A stretch of DNA of 9,746 nucleotides from JANYCG01 sp031418395 (lineage in GTDB: Bacteria > Pseudomonadota > Gammaproteobacteria > Burkholderiales > Burkholderiaceae_C): assembly GCA_031418395.1 (NCBI GenBank), contig JANOXL010000316.1:1-9746 (forward strand). Reading direction: 5' to 3'. Positions 1 through 6,225 of this stretch are shown piece by piece; positions within the stretch are counted from its first letter, which is position 1, and the number at the start of each line of letters is the position of its first letter. The notes under the pieces are model-generated. The model searched no databases. It worked only from the letters and a program-made list of their open reading frames with translations, and was not told the origin of the DNA. The position numbers were made by a program, and so were the translations under genes.

Positions 1-1388
1 CCCAGCACAGCGGCGACCTGGGAACGCACCAGGTGCGTGACCTCGTCCACAAACTCGTCCATCGACGAGGGCCCGCTCAAGTCCTTGAGCCGCGCGGCCA
101 TGGCGGGTGCCGTCATGGCCGGTTGTTTGGTGGCCAGGGTGTAGTGCAGCAGCTGGATGGCGATGAAACTGGCGGCATAGACAAAACCTGACCAAAAGCC
201 GTTCCAGAACTGCGACAAGCCGACCGCCATCACCATGAATTTGAGCGTCGTCGTCACGGCGGTCAACACCCCGCCACCTGCCGCGGCCCGCAACATGTCG
301 CGGTATTCACGTGGCGTGCGGGTGATGTAGTGCTCGCCGGTCTCTGAGCTGCGCTCGGCGACTTTGGCCGCCAGGAGGGATGAGTTGGAGGCCACCAAGG
401 CGCGCAGGCTGCGCCGATCTTGGCCCAACGTGACCAGATGCACCATAAGCCACGCCGTGCTGGAGGCTGGATTGCTGCCCAACAGGCAGTCCAGCAGAGC
501 ACGCACGCGCAGCACGCGCTCCCGTAGTTGGCGCAGTCGGAACACCAGATTCACCGAAACGCCGTGTTCCTCCAGATGGCTGTAGACCGTGGAAGCGGCT
601 TGGCGGCATTGTTCGAGGCGTTCGCGAAATTGCATCAGTTTGGCTTGCAATTCAGGATCACCCTCGACACCTGGCTGCTTGGCTTGCGTGTCGCGCCCAC
701 CTGATTTAACCGATGCAAGCTGCGTCAAATAGGCTGCGCGCAAGGCGTCAAAATCAGCCGCCAAAGCGTGGAAAGCTTCTGCCTCCAAGGCCGACGGGCT
801 CATGCGCAGCCGCAGTTCGGGCGCAAAACCGGAAGCGCGAATCTGGCTGGTGCAAAACGTGATGGCTTCGAGTAGTGTGTGTTGCCACAAGGTAGGCACG
901 CCGGCGGCGGGCGCGTCTAGCTTGAGCAGATAGGCCAGACGCGCGAGCAAGTTTTCATCCAGGGCGTTGATCCATTGCGCATCAAACATATCGTCTAGCG
1001 CAAGCGAAAAAAGCTCCGAGGCGTCAATGGTCTCCGGCGTGCCTGGCAGTATCTTCAGGCGAATACGTTCCGCAAATTCGCTCACGAAGGCGGTGCGTGA
1101 TGCGAACCCGAAATCAGCCAAAAGCGTCGTGCCGTCCACCGTCTGCAGGGTGACCTGCCACCATTGTTGCAAGCGCGCAGCCGTGCCGGGGCTGGCATCC
1201 ACCGCGTCCACCCATTGTGCGACGCGAGCAGCAGACGCCAGGGCAGAGGTGCCGTCGCCGCGAATCCATGCGATCAAACGCACTAGCCACAAATGGCGCT
1301 CAATCAAGCCAGCCTGAGGGTCCAGGCCGCGCAGCAAAAGTGTGGGCTCCTGCGCTTCTGGGCGATCGGCGCGGGGTAGGTCAATCAA
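1..1388 (-). CDS. COG4389 'site-specific recombinase' family membrane protein, 3' end off window
   Basis: An uninterrupted minus-strand frame of 462 codons enters from the left edge. The C-terminal part of the protein is missing. The N-terminal half is mainly helical and Trp/Leu-rich (LDPQAGLIERHLWLVRLIAW near residues 22-41), followed by a charged, coiled-coil-like stretch (about 245-300). Two hydrophobic segments (about 371-391 and 398-418) follow the motif YITRTPREYRDM (354-365). I recognise this as the family annotated 'site-specific recombinase' (COG4389, Pfam SpecificRecomb, Neisseria Gcr-like). No serine- or tyrosine-recombinase catalytic motif is seen in the visible part, and the membrane segments fit poorly with a DNA recombinase, so the family name should be treated as historical. 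The chosen start is TTG at 1388-1386, overlapping the apaG stop with an AGG about 11 nt upstream. A later TTG near 1337 is possible, as family members often begin close to the LDPQ motif. The apaG overlap suggests co-transcription. Confidence 0.8.
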   Translation of the reverse strand, partial: MIDLPRADRPEAQEPTLLLRGLDPQAGLIERHLWLVRLIAWIRGDGTSALASAARVAQWVDAVDASPGTAARLQQWWQVTLQTVDGTTLLADFGFASRTAFVSEFAERIRLKILPGTPETIDASELFSLALDDMFDAQWINALDENLLARLAYLLKLDAPAAGVPTLWQHTLLEAITFCTSQIRASGFAPELRLRMSPSALEAEAFHALAADFDALRAAYLTQLASVKSGGRDTQAKQPGVEGDPELQAKLMQFRERLEQCRQAASTVYSHLEEHGVSVNLVFRLRQLRERVLRVRALLDCLLGSNPASSTAWLMVHLVTLGQDRRSLRALVASNSSLLAAKVAERSSETGEHYITRTPREYRDMLRAAAGGGVLTAVTTTLKFMVMAVGLSQFWNGFWSGFVYAASFIAIQLLHYTLATKQPAMTAPAMAARLKDLSGPSSMDEFVDEVTHLVRSQVAAVL

Positions 1389-1774
1389 TGCAAGGTGCGC
1401 CTGCCGCCTGCACTGAGTGCATCGAGAACAAACATGGGAATGTCAACATCGAATTTTTCCCCGTCTTCGGCTACGCAAAAATAACTTCCATGCATGGTAC
1501 CCGTGGCGGTGCGCAGGCGAGTGCCGCTGGTGTATTCAAATGTTTCCCCGGGTTTGAGCAGTGGCTGGTGGCCCACCACGCCCAATCCGCGCACTTTTTC
1601 AGTGAGGCCATTGGCGTCATTAACGTTCCAGGTACGCGAGATCAATTGGGCCGCTACGCTGCCGGTGTTGCTGATTTTGATGGCATAGGCAAACACATAC
1701 ATGCCCTGCTCGGGTGCGGATTGCTCCATCAGAAAATGCGGTTGCACTTCTACTTTGAATTGATACTTGGCCAT
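1385..1774 (-). CDS. apaG: ApaG (DUF525) protein
   Basis: A 129-residue protein of the usual ApaG size (about 125 aa), a single fibronectin-III-like beta domain (DUF525). Diagnostic motifs are present: the glycine motif GLGVVGHQP (residues 63-71), LKPGETFEYTSG (73-84) and GTMHGSYFC (92-100), then IPMFVLDAL near the C terminus. The biochemical role is unsettled. E. coli apaG sits with apaH and ksgA and the protein has been linked to nucleotide binding and cation efflux phenotypes, while the domain also occurs in eukaryotic F-box and PDIP38 proteins. Here the neighbours are a divergent rpe, 54 bp away, and a downstream COG4389 gene that overlaps its stop codon by 4 bases. There is no clear Shine-Dalgarno before the ATG at 1774; the start is chosen because MAKYQFKVEVQPHF matches the family N terminus. 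Confidence 0.95.
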   Translation of the reverse strand: MAKYQFKVEVQPHFLMEQSAPEQGMYVFAYAIKISNTGSVAAQLISRTWNVNDANGLTEKVRGLGVVGHQPLLKPGETFEYTSGTRLRTATGTMHGSYFCVAEDGEKFDVDIPMFVLDALSAGGRRTLH

Positions 1775-1828
1775 AGCCCGATGCTACTGCGAAAAACGGG
1801 TTTGACATCTACCTGCGAAAATGCCCAC

Positions 1829-2512
1829 ATGACCTATCGCATTTCCCCCTCCATCCTGGCTGCCGACTTTGCGCGACTGGGCGACGAAGTCAAAGACGTC
1901 ATCGCGGCGGGCGCCGACTGGATCCACTTTGACGTGATGGACAACCATTACGTGCCCAATCTGACCTTTGGCCCCATGATTTGCAGCGCCCTGAAGCCCC
2001 ACGCCAAAACCGCGGCGGGCGTGCCCGTGCCGATTGACGTGCATTTGATGGTGCAACCTGTGGACGCGCTGGCCCAAGCCTTTGCCCAGGCGGGCGCCGA
2101 CTACATCAGTTTTCACCCGGATGCGTCGACCCACGTCCACCGCAGTATTCAGGCCATCAAGGCGGCGGGCTGCAAGGTGGGTTTGGTGTTTAACCCGGCG
2201 GAGCCGCTGGACGTACTGGACTGGGTAATTGAAGAGTTGGACCTGATCCTCATCATGAGTGTCAACCCCGGTTTTGGCGGCCAGAGTTTTGTTGATTCCG
2301 CCTACCGCAAGATTGAAGCCGTACGCCGACTTATTGACGCCTCGGGCAAAGATATCTGGCTGGAGGTTGACGGTGGCGTCAAGACCGACAACATCCGGCA
2401 GGTCGCCCGCGCTGGCGCAGATACTTTTGTGGCTGGCAGCGCCATATTTGGTCACAAGAATTACACAGCCGTTGTCAGTGCGATGCGAGCAGAGCTGGCC
2501 CGCACCACCTAG
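1829..2512 (+). CDS. rpe: Ribulose-phosphate 3-epimerase
   Basis: Interconverts D-ribulose 5-phosphate and D-xylulose 5-phosphate in the cytoplasm (pentose phosphate pathway; also Calvin cycle if present). The 227-aa product has the usual length and a complete TIM-barrel signature: SPSILAADF (residues 6-14), HFDVMDNHYVPN (33-44), VHLMV (71-75), MSVNPGFGGQ (143-152), EVDGGV (179-184) and GSAIFG (203-208). The metal and catalytic residues His33, Asp35, His72 and Asp181 are all seen. The reading frame is open much further upstream (to 1217), but homologues start at MTYRISPSILAAD, so the ATG at 1829 is used. The Shine-Dalgarno is weak. The gene diverges from apaG. Its TAG stop is also the outer edge of the palindromic element at 2509-2675, so the mRNA 3' end would fold into a very long hairpin. 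No gph (phosphoglycolate phosphatase) follows, although rpe-gph-trpE is a frequent betaproteobacterial order. Confidence 0.97.
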   Translation: MTYRISPSILAADFARLGDEVKDVIAAGADWIHFDVMDNHYVPNLTFGPMICSALKPHAKTAAGVPVPIDVHLMVQPVDALAQAFAQAGADYISFHPDASTHVHRSIQAIKAAGCKVGLVFNPAEPLDVLDWVIEELDLILIMSVNPGFGGQSFVDSAYRKIEAVRRLIDASGKDIWLEVDGGVKTDNIRQVARAGADTFVAGSAIFGHKNYTAVVSAMRAELARTT

Positions 2513-2675
2513 GAGCCTGGGCGGCAGAAGACATCGGCTGCAATCGGTGGAGAAAAGTCCCACTTCGCACCGATTTTTCCGGCTGTAGCGGAGCTACAGT
2601 CCTCAAAAGTCGGCGCAAATTGGGCTCTTTTCCCACCAATCTCGCTTCGATGCCTTCTGCCGTCCAGGCTCCTAG
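2509..2675. repeat. 167-bp imperfect palindrome, MITE-like
   Basis: Both ends carry CTAGGAGCCTGG (left) and its inverse CCAGGCTCCTAG (right). The outer 28 bp match with only two differences. The similarity continues inward at roughly 80 percent by eye all the way to a central perfect hairpin, CTGTAGC-GGA-GCTACAG (2583-2599). The whole segment can therefore fold into one long stem, and several of the differences would be G-U pairs in RNA. There is no ORF. CTAG at each end may be part of the terminal repeat or a target duplication. The left end supplies the rpe stop codon and the right end lies about 80 bp before the FecR gene. It could act as a transcription terminator for rpe. I infer, but cannot show from one copy, that it is a dispersed non-autonomous element. 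Confidence 0.8.
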
Positions 2676-2705
2676 CGGGTTATATCTGTATTAGCAGCGA
2701 CTGAT

Positions 2706-2734
2706 TTGACGGGCGCGCCCTGCACCGATACAGT
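2706..2734 (+). promoter_or_regulatory. Candidate sigma-70 promoter for the FecR-OmpA operon
   Basis: TTGACG at 2706-2711 (5 of 6 matches to the -35 consensus) is followed after exactly 17 bp by TACAGT at 2729-2734 (4 of 6). The predicted start is near 2741, leaving a very short leader containing the ribosome-binding site AAGGGAG (about 2740-2746) before the ATG at 2755. The spacer contains GGCGCGCC. A TATAT stretch at about 2680-2684, just right of the palindromic element, is an alternative -10. Consensus match only. Confidence 0.4.
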
Positions 2735-2754
2735 GCAAAAAAAGGGAGTTAGTC

Positions 2755-3237
2755 ATGACGATCACCTTCAAGTGTGGTTTAACAGGATTTGCGCGTTCAG
2801 GAGGGCTGGTTTTGCTGGCCACACTCCTCACATCAGCGGCGTTGGCCCAAGACGGCCTGATCGGATTTATCAAAACGGTAACGCCTGAGACCTCGTTGGT
2901 CATTGACGGCAAAGCGGTCCGGGCGCAGGCGGGCATGCCACTACAGGCAGGATTTGTGGTGAAAACAGGGCCAGTGGGCAGCCTGGGTGTCACGCTGCGA
3001 GACAACACGGTGATGTCTTTTGGCCCCAACAGTGAGTTCGTTGTGGACGAATACCTGTATGCGCCGAACAAGGGCAGCTTGAAACTCAGCGCCACTTTGG
3101 TCAGAGGCACGATGCAATATGTCTCCGGCATCATCGCCAAACTCAAGCCCGATGCCGTTGCCATCAAGTTTCCAGGCGGTGTCGTGGGTGTGCGCGGCAC
3201 GGAGTTCCTGCTTTTGGTGGAAGACGATAAATCATGA
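2755..3237 (+). CDS. Secreted FecR-domain protein
   Basis: A 160-aa protein with an N-terminal signal peptide (hydrophobic core residues 16-30, likely cleavage after ALA31 before QDG) and a FecR-like domain over about residues 38-155. Family features visible are a beta-rich VRAQAGMPLQAGFVVKTG stretch (55-72), the LRDNTVMSFGPNSEFVVDEY segment (81-100, typical 'G-x-S-x-L-x-L...' strand pattern), LVRGTMQYVSG (115-125) and the C-terminal motif GGVVGVRGTEF (141-151). It lacks the membrane helix and anti-sigma N terminus of classical FecR iron-citrate sensors, so it is probably a free periplasmic member of the family. A good Shine-Dalgarno (AAGGGAG, 8 nt before the ATG) supports the start. It overlaps the OmpA-family gene by ATGA, implying translational coupling. 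The ligand or partner is unknown. Confidence 0.85.
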   Translation: MTITFKCGLTGFARSGGLVLLATLLTSAALAQDGLIGFIKTVTPETSLVIDGKAVRAQAGMPLQAGFVVKTGPVGSLGVTLRDNTVMSFGPNSEFVVDEYLYAPNKGSLKLSATLVRGTMQYVSGIIAKLKPDAVAIKFPGGVVGVRGTEFLLLVEDDKS

Positions 3238-3908
3238 CGACCCGCGCGACATCGCGTGAATGGCGCGCAGGCTGGGGCAGTCGTGTCTGGCGGCTTGGTT
3301 TGGCTGTGGCGGCATTGACTATCGTGGCCTGTGCCTCCCCGCCCCCCGCCGCACCGCCACCGCCTGCCGCGCCGGTACCGGGCTCCTACATCGTTTTGCT
3401 GAACAACGCTGATGGAAGCACCGGCCAGGTCAAATTGTCAACCCGTTCGGGCGAGACCGTGTTGGCCACGGCGGGCCAGGCCAGCCGACTGGCGGGCCCT
3501 GCAGGCCAGACCTTTGAGGTCAAGCGGGACAAAATCAGCCAGGACTTTGGTGCCGCCATGGCCGCCAGCCCGGCCAAGCCGGTCAGTTTTTTGCTTTATT
3601 TTCTACCGGGTGGCGCACGGCTGACGCCTGAATCGGAGGCGGATGTCGCCAAAATACTTGCCGCCGTGGCAGCGCGGCCCGTGCCAGACATCTCCGTCAT
3701 TGGCCATACCGACACAGCGGGCGACGCGCAAGCCAACGAGCGCCTGGGTCTGGGTCGGGCGCGTTACGTGGCCGGATTGTTGACCGGCACTCGGCTCGAC
3801 CCACGCAACGTCGTCGTCGAGTCCCATGGCGAGACGAACTTGTTGGTTACCACGCCCGACGAAACGCCTGAGCCGCGCAACCGGCGCGTGGAAGTCACTA
3901 TCCGTTAG
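3234..3908 (+). CDS. OmpA-family peptidoglycan-associated lipoprotein
   Basis: A 224-aa protein. Residues 17-32 are a hydrophobic signal ending in a lipobox-like LTIVAC with Cys33 as the lipidation site. A Pro/Ala linker (36-49), a short middle domain (51-110, about one repeat of beta strands) and an OmpA C-terminal domain (about 118-222) follow. In the OmpA domain, VIGHTDTAG (155-163) supplies Asp160 and NERLGLGRA (168-176) supplies Arg175. These align with the diaminopimelate-contacting Asp271 and Arg286 of E. coli OmpA, so peptidoglycan binding is expected. EPRNRRVEVTI closes the domain. The start overlaps the FecR-protein stop (ATGA), with GGAAG upstream inside fecR as a possible ribosome-binding site. 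The pair looks like an envelope module. In other proteobacteria I recall such pairs next to a CHASE2-domain cyclase or kinase, but none is present here. Function beyond cell-wall anchoring is not known. Confidence 0.88.
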   Translation: MTTRATSREWRAGWGSRVWRLGLAVAALTIVACASPPPAAPPPPAAPVPGSYIVLLNNADGSTGQVKLSTRSGETVLATAGQASRLAGPAGQTFEVKRDKISQDFGAAMAASPAKPVSFLLYFLPGGARLTPESEADVAKILAAVAARPVPDISVIGHTDTAGDAQANERLGLGRARYVAGLLTGTRLDPRNVVVESHGETNLLVTTPDETPEPRNRRVEVTIR

Positions 3909-3944
3909 GTTTTCAGCTTGACGGTTCGCGTGGGCGGTGCAACT

Positions 3945-3961
3945 GCCGTGTAGTACACGGC
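3945..3961. other. Perfect 17-bp palindrome in convergent intergenic gap
   Basis: GCCGTGTA-G-TACACGGC reads the same on both strands (8-bp arms around one base). It lies 37 bp after the OmpA-family gene and 46 bp from the end of the convergent ABC ATPase gene. Neither strand has a T-tract after it, so a standard intrinsic terminator is not supported. It may be a weak bidirectional hairpin or a protein-binding site. Confidence 0.5.
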
Positions 3962-3973
3962 TGGCCGCAATCG

Positions 3974-3999
3974 TCGGGAGGTGTCGGGAATCCTCGGGA
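3974..3999 (+). repeat. Three TCGGGA direct repeats at 10-bp period
   Basis: TCGGGA occurs at 3974, 3984 and 3994, spaced exactly 10 bp (one helical turn), directly before the end of the ABC ATPase gene on the opposite strand. It may be chance or a phased protein-binding array. No hairpin or T-tract terminator is evident nearby. Confidence 0.45.
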
Positions 4000-4006
4000 A
4001 AAACAA

Positions 4007-4759
4007 TCAATCGTGCAGTGACGACAGAAACTGCTTGAGTTCCGGCGTACTTGGCGCGCCAAACACCTCCTGCGGCGTGCCGATTTCATGCACACGCCCC
4101 TGGTGCATAAACACCACACGGTTACTCACGCGCCGGGCAAAACTCATTTCATGCGTCACCATCAGCAACGTCATGCCCTCTTGAGCGAGGCTCTCCACCA
4201 CTTTGAGTACCTCGCCCACCAACTCTGGGTCAAGCGCCGAGGTAATTTCGTCACACAGCAACACGGCCGGTTCCATAGCGAGCGCGCGGGCTATGGCGAC
4301 TCGTTGTTGTTGGCCGCCCGAAAGCTGATCGGGCCAAGCGTCGAATTTGTCGGCCAGACCCACACGATCCAGCAGTTTTTTGGCCTGTTCGGCACCGGCT
4401 TTAGGGTCGCTTTGCTTGACCAAGCGGGGGGCGAGCATGACGTTTTTGCCGACAGTCAAATGTGGGAACAGGTTGAAACTCTGAAAAATCATGCCCACGC
4501 GTTGCCGTAGCGCCCGCATAGCCTGGGCATCGTTGTGTACCAGTGCCTGGCCGGCCACAGTGAGGCTGCCGCTTTGAAAGACTTCCAGGCCGTTGATGCA
4601 ACGCAAAAGGGTGCTTTTGCCAGAACCGCTTTTTCCGATGATGGCAATCACTTCGCCGGGTGCGACGTTCAGGTCGATGCCTTTGAGCACCTCATTGGCA
4701 CCAAAAGATTTGCGCAACTGCTTGATTTCAACGATGCTGGGCATGCAGGTGGCTTTCAT
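4007..4759 (-). CDS. Polar amino-acid ABC transporter ATPase (GlnQ/HisP type)
   Basis: The cytoplasmic ATP-hydrolysing subunit of the importer encoded with it. Numbered from the ATG at 4759, the 250-aa protein has Walker A GKSGSGKST (42-50), the Q-loop FQSFNLFPH (Gln93), the ABC signature LSGGQQQR (146-153), Walker B VLLCDE (166-171) running into the D-loop SALD, and the switch histidine in VTHEM (His203). The NLFPHLTV and EIGTPQEVF motifs are typical of the polar amino-acid (PAAT) family. The start is ambiguous. ATG at 4759 overlaps the permease stop as TAATG, which suggests translational coupling, but ATG at 4744 (MPSIVEIKQL) gives an N terminus closer to the family and five residues shorter. 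The frame stays open to 4816, inside the permease gene. It is the last gene of the operon, ends convergent to the OmpA-family gene, and has no obvious terminator. Confidence 0.95.
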   Translation of the reverse strand: MKATCMPSIVEIKQLRKSFGANEVLKGIDLNVAPGEVIAIIGKSGSGKSTLLRCINGLEVFQSGSLTVAGQALVHNDAQAMRALRQRVGMIFQSFNLFPHLTVGKNVMLAPRLVKQSDPKAGAEQAKKLLDRVGLADKFDAWPDQLSGGQQQRVAIARALAMEPAVLLCDEITSALDPELVGEVLKVVESLAQEGMTLLMVTHEMSFARRVSNRVVFMHQGRVHEIGTPQEVFGAPSTPELKQFLSSLHD

Positions 4760-5406
4760 TAGTTGGGCTGGAATCGACGCTCCAGCCGCTTGGCGTACAA
4801 ACTGATGGGAAAACACAGCGCAAAGTACAAAAGCGCGACGCAGCTATAAACGACAAAGGGTTTGAAGGTGGCGTTGGTGATCATGGTGCCGGCCTTGGTG
4901 AGTTCAACAAATCCGATGACCGAAGCCAGGGCGGTTCCTTTGATCACTTGCACCAAAAAACCCACCGTGGGCGGCACGGCGATGCGTAGTGCCTGCGGCA
5001 ACACAATGTAGCGAAGCTGCTCGCCGAAATTAAGCGCCAGGCTTTGAGCCGCTTCCCACTGGCCTCTGGCAATGGAAGCGACGCAGCCGCGCCAGATTTC
5101 AGTCAAAAAGGCGCTGGTGTAGAGCGTCAAAGCCACAGCCGCAGCGGCCCAGGCCGAGGTTTTTATGCCAAACAAGGCGATGCCGAAATAGGTGAGAAAC
5201 AACTGCATCAAGAGTGGCGTGCCTTGAAAAAGCTGAACGTAGGCACCCACAAACCAGTCGCTGCCGCGCACCTGCGAGAGGCGCAACACCAAGAGCAGGG
5301 CGCCGACCACACCACCGCCAACAAAGGCCATGAGCGACAGCGCCACTGTCCAGCGCGCGGCCTCCAGCAGGTTGCGGAAAATATCCCAGAGGGTGAAATC
5401 AACCAT
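4759..5406 (-). CDS. Amino-acid ABC transporter permease (HisM/GlnP type), second permease
   Basis: A 215-aa inner-membrane permease with about five hydrophobic helices. The N-terminal TM1 follows LLEAARWTVALSLMAF, then comes the LFQGTPLLMQLFLTYFG segment characteristic of the polar amino-acid permease family, and the cytoplasmic EAA loop that docks on the ATPase (EAAQSLALN at 118-126, then IVLPQAL). The usual glycine of the EAA loop is replaced by Ala. The reading frame is open 105 bp further upstream to an ATG at 5511, but those 35 residues are the translation of the repeat at 5410-5527 and match no permease N terminus, so the ATG at 5406 (MVDFTLWDIFRNLL) is preferred. There is no good Shine-Dalgarno there. 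The stop TAA overlaps the ATPase start. Confidence 0.93.
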   Translation of the reverse strand: MVDFTLWDIFRNLLEAARWTVALSLMAFVGGGVVGALLLVLRLSQVRGSDWFVGAYVQLFQGTPLLMQLFLTYFGIALFGIKTSAWAAAAVALTLYTSAFLTEIWRGCVASIARGQWEAAQSLALNFGEQLRYIVLPQALRIAVPPTVGFLVQVIKGTALASVIGFVELTKAGTMITNATFKPFVVYSCVALLYFALCFPISLYAKRLERRFQPN

Positions 5407-5409
5407 GGG

Positions 5410-5527
5410 GCGTGGGGGCCAAATTTTCCGCTGGGCCGCCCCAAGGTTCTCGAAGAGCGGCGCAGCCAAAATTAGCCCCCTTGGGGGGCAGCGCAGTACA
5501 CGAAGTGACAAGCGTGGGGGCCATATT
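5410..5527. repeat. GC-rich palindromic repeat inside the ABC operon
   Basis: This about 118-bp spacer separates the two permease genes and is bounded by near-identical 16-bp direct repeats, GCGTGGGGGCCAAATT (5410-5425) and GCGTGGGGGCCATATT (5512-5527, the last base belonging to the permease stop codon). Inside are inverted arms CGCTGGGCCGCCCCAAGG (5429-5446) and the inverse of CGCTGCCCCCCAAGG (5479-5493), plus a tight hairpin GCCCCC-TT-GGGGGGC (5475-5489). From memory it resembles a dispersed repeat common between Comamonadaceae genes. That memory, not a search, is the basis for the family assignment. It inserts exactly at the upstream permease stop, so it may affect mRNA stability or the ratio of the two permeases. 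Confidence 0.75.
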
Positions 5528-6189
5528 CACCGACCAAACAGGTAACGTGGCCCAAGCCAATTGAGCAATCTGCGTGTGCCGATGGCCAGCGCGAGATAAA
5601 TCAAAGTCGCCACGATGTAGGCCTCAAAAGCCCTGAAATTGCGGCTTTGGATCAAATTGGCAGCGTAACTGAGCTCTTCGGTGGAGATTTGCCCGCATAC
5701 GGCAGAGCCCAGCATCACGATGATGATTTGGCTGACCAATGCAGGCCAGACTTTTTTCAGCGCCGGGGGCAACACGACGCGAATGAACACCTGCGCACGG
5801 TTCAGCGCCAGGCTGAGCGCGGCTTCAATCTGGCCTTTGGGTGTCGCATCAACCCCGGCGCGGATGATTTCTGTGGCGTAGGCGCTCAGGTTGATCACCA
5901 TGGCGATGATCGAGGCCACTTCCGGTGAGAGTCGCACACCCGCCGCAGGCAGGCCAAAAAACACAAAAAATAGCTGGACGATAAACGGCGTGTTGCGAAT
6001 CAGCTCGACGTAGGTGCCGACGACCCAGCGCAGCCAAGGCGCGCCGTGTGAGCGCGCCCATGCAAACGCAACACCAACCAGCACGCCCAGCAGGGCGGAG
6101 ATGACGGTCAGGCCCACCGTCCACACCACGCCTTTGGCCAATAAAGGCCATTGCGCAAGGATCGCGAGAAAGTCGAACTCAACCCGCAT
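5527..6189 (-). CDS. Amino-acid ABC transporter permease (HisQ/GlnP type), first permease
   Basis: A 220-aa inner-membrane protein, the usual length for this family. TM1 is at about residues 17-44. VELIRNTPFIVQLFFVFFGLP (61-81) is the signature of polar amino-acid permeases. INLSAYATEIIRAGV (99-113) and the EAA loop EAALSLALN (122-130) then VVLPPAL follow, with two further helices to the C terminus RYLFGR. As in the partner permease, the conserved Gly of the EAA loop is Ala. It presumably pairs with the second permease as a heterodimer. The gene starts 36 bp after the binding-protein gene, with no distinct ribosome-binding site before the ATG at 6189. Its TGA stop coincides with the edge of the downstream repeat. 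Confidence 0.95.
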   Translation of the reverse strand: MRVEFDFLAILAQWPLLAKGVVWTVGLTVISALLGVLVGVAFAWARSHGAPWLRWVVGTYVELIRNTPFIVQLFFVFFGLPAAGVRLSPEVASIIAMVINLSAYATEIIRAGVDATPKGQIEAALSLALNRAQVFIRVVLPPALKKVWPALVSQIIIVMLGSAVCGQISTEELSYAANLIQSRNFRAFEAYIVATLIYLALAIGTRRLLNWLGPRYLFGR

Positions 6190-6225
6190 CAGTCAGACGG
6201 CGAGACGCGTTTGAATCAGGTGAGC

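Noticed and set aside
1802..1807. Perfect TTGACA as a -35 for rpe
   Set aside because: At 15-19 bp spacing no acceptable -10 exists; it would fall on the rpe start codon.
1217..2512. A 431-codon open frame containing rpe, which could suggest an N-terminal fusion
   Set aside because: The first 204 codons run antisense to apaG and the COG4389 gene, match no family, and the epimerase N terminus begins exactly at the ATG at 1829.
1784..2563. A 259-codon minus-strand open frame opposite rpe
   Set aside because: It is the antisense shadow of a GC-rich gene. It shows no recognisable protein, and rpe is unambiguous on the other strand.
4088..4510. A 140-codon plus-strand open frame opposite the ABC ATPase gene
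   Set aside because: It lies entirely antisense to the ATPase gene, whose Walker, signature and switch motifs are all intact; the translation is His-rich and resembles no family.
5407..5511. 35 extra N-terminal residues for the second permease
   Set aside because: They are encoded by the palindromic repeat, and the permease family begins at MVDFTLWDIF.
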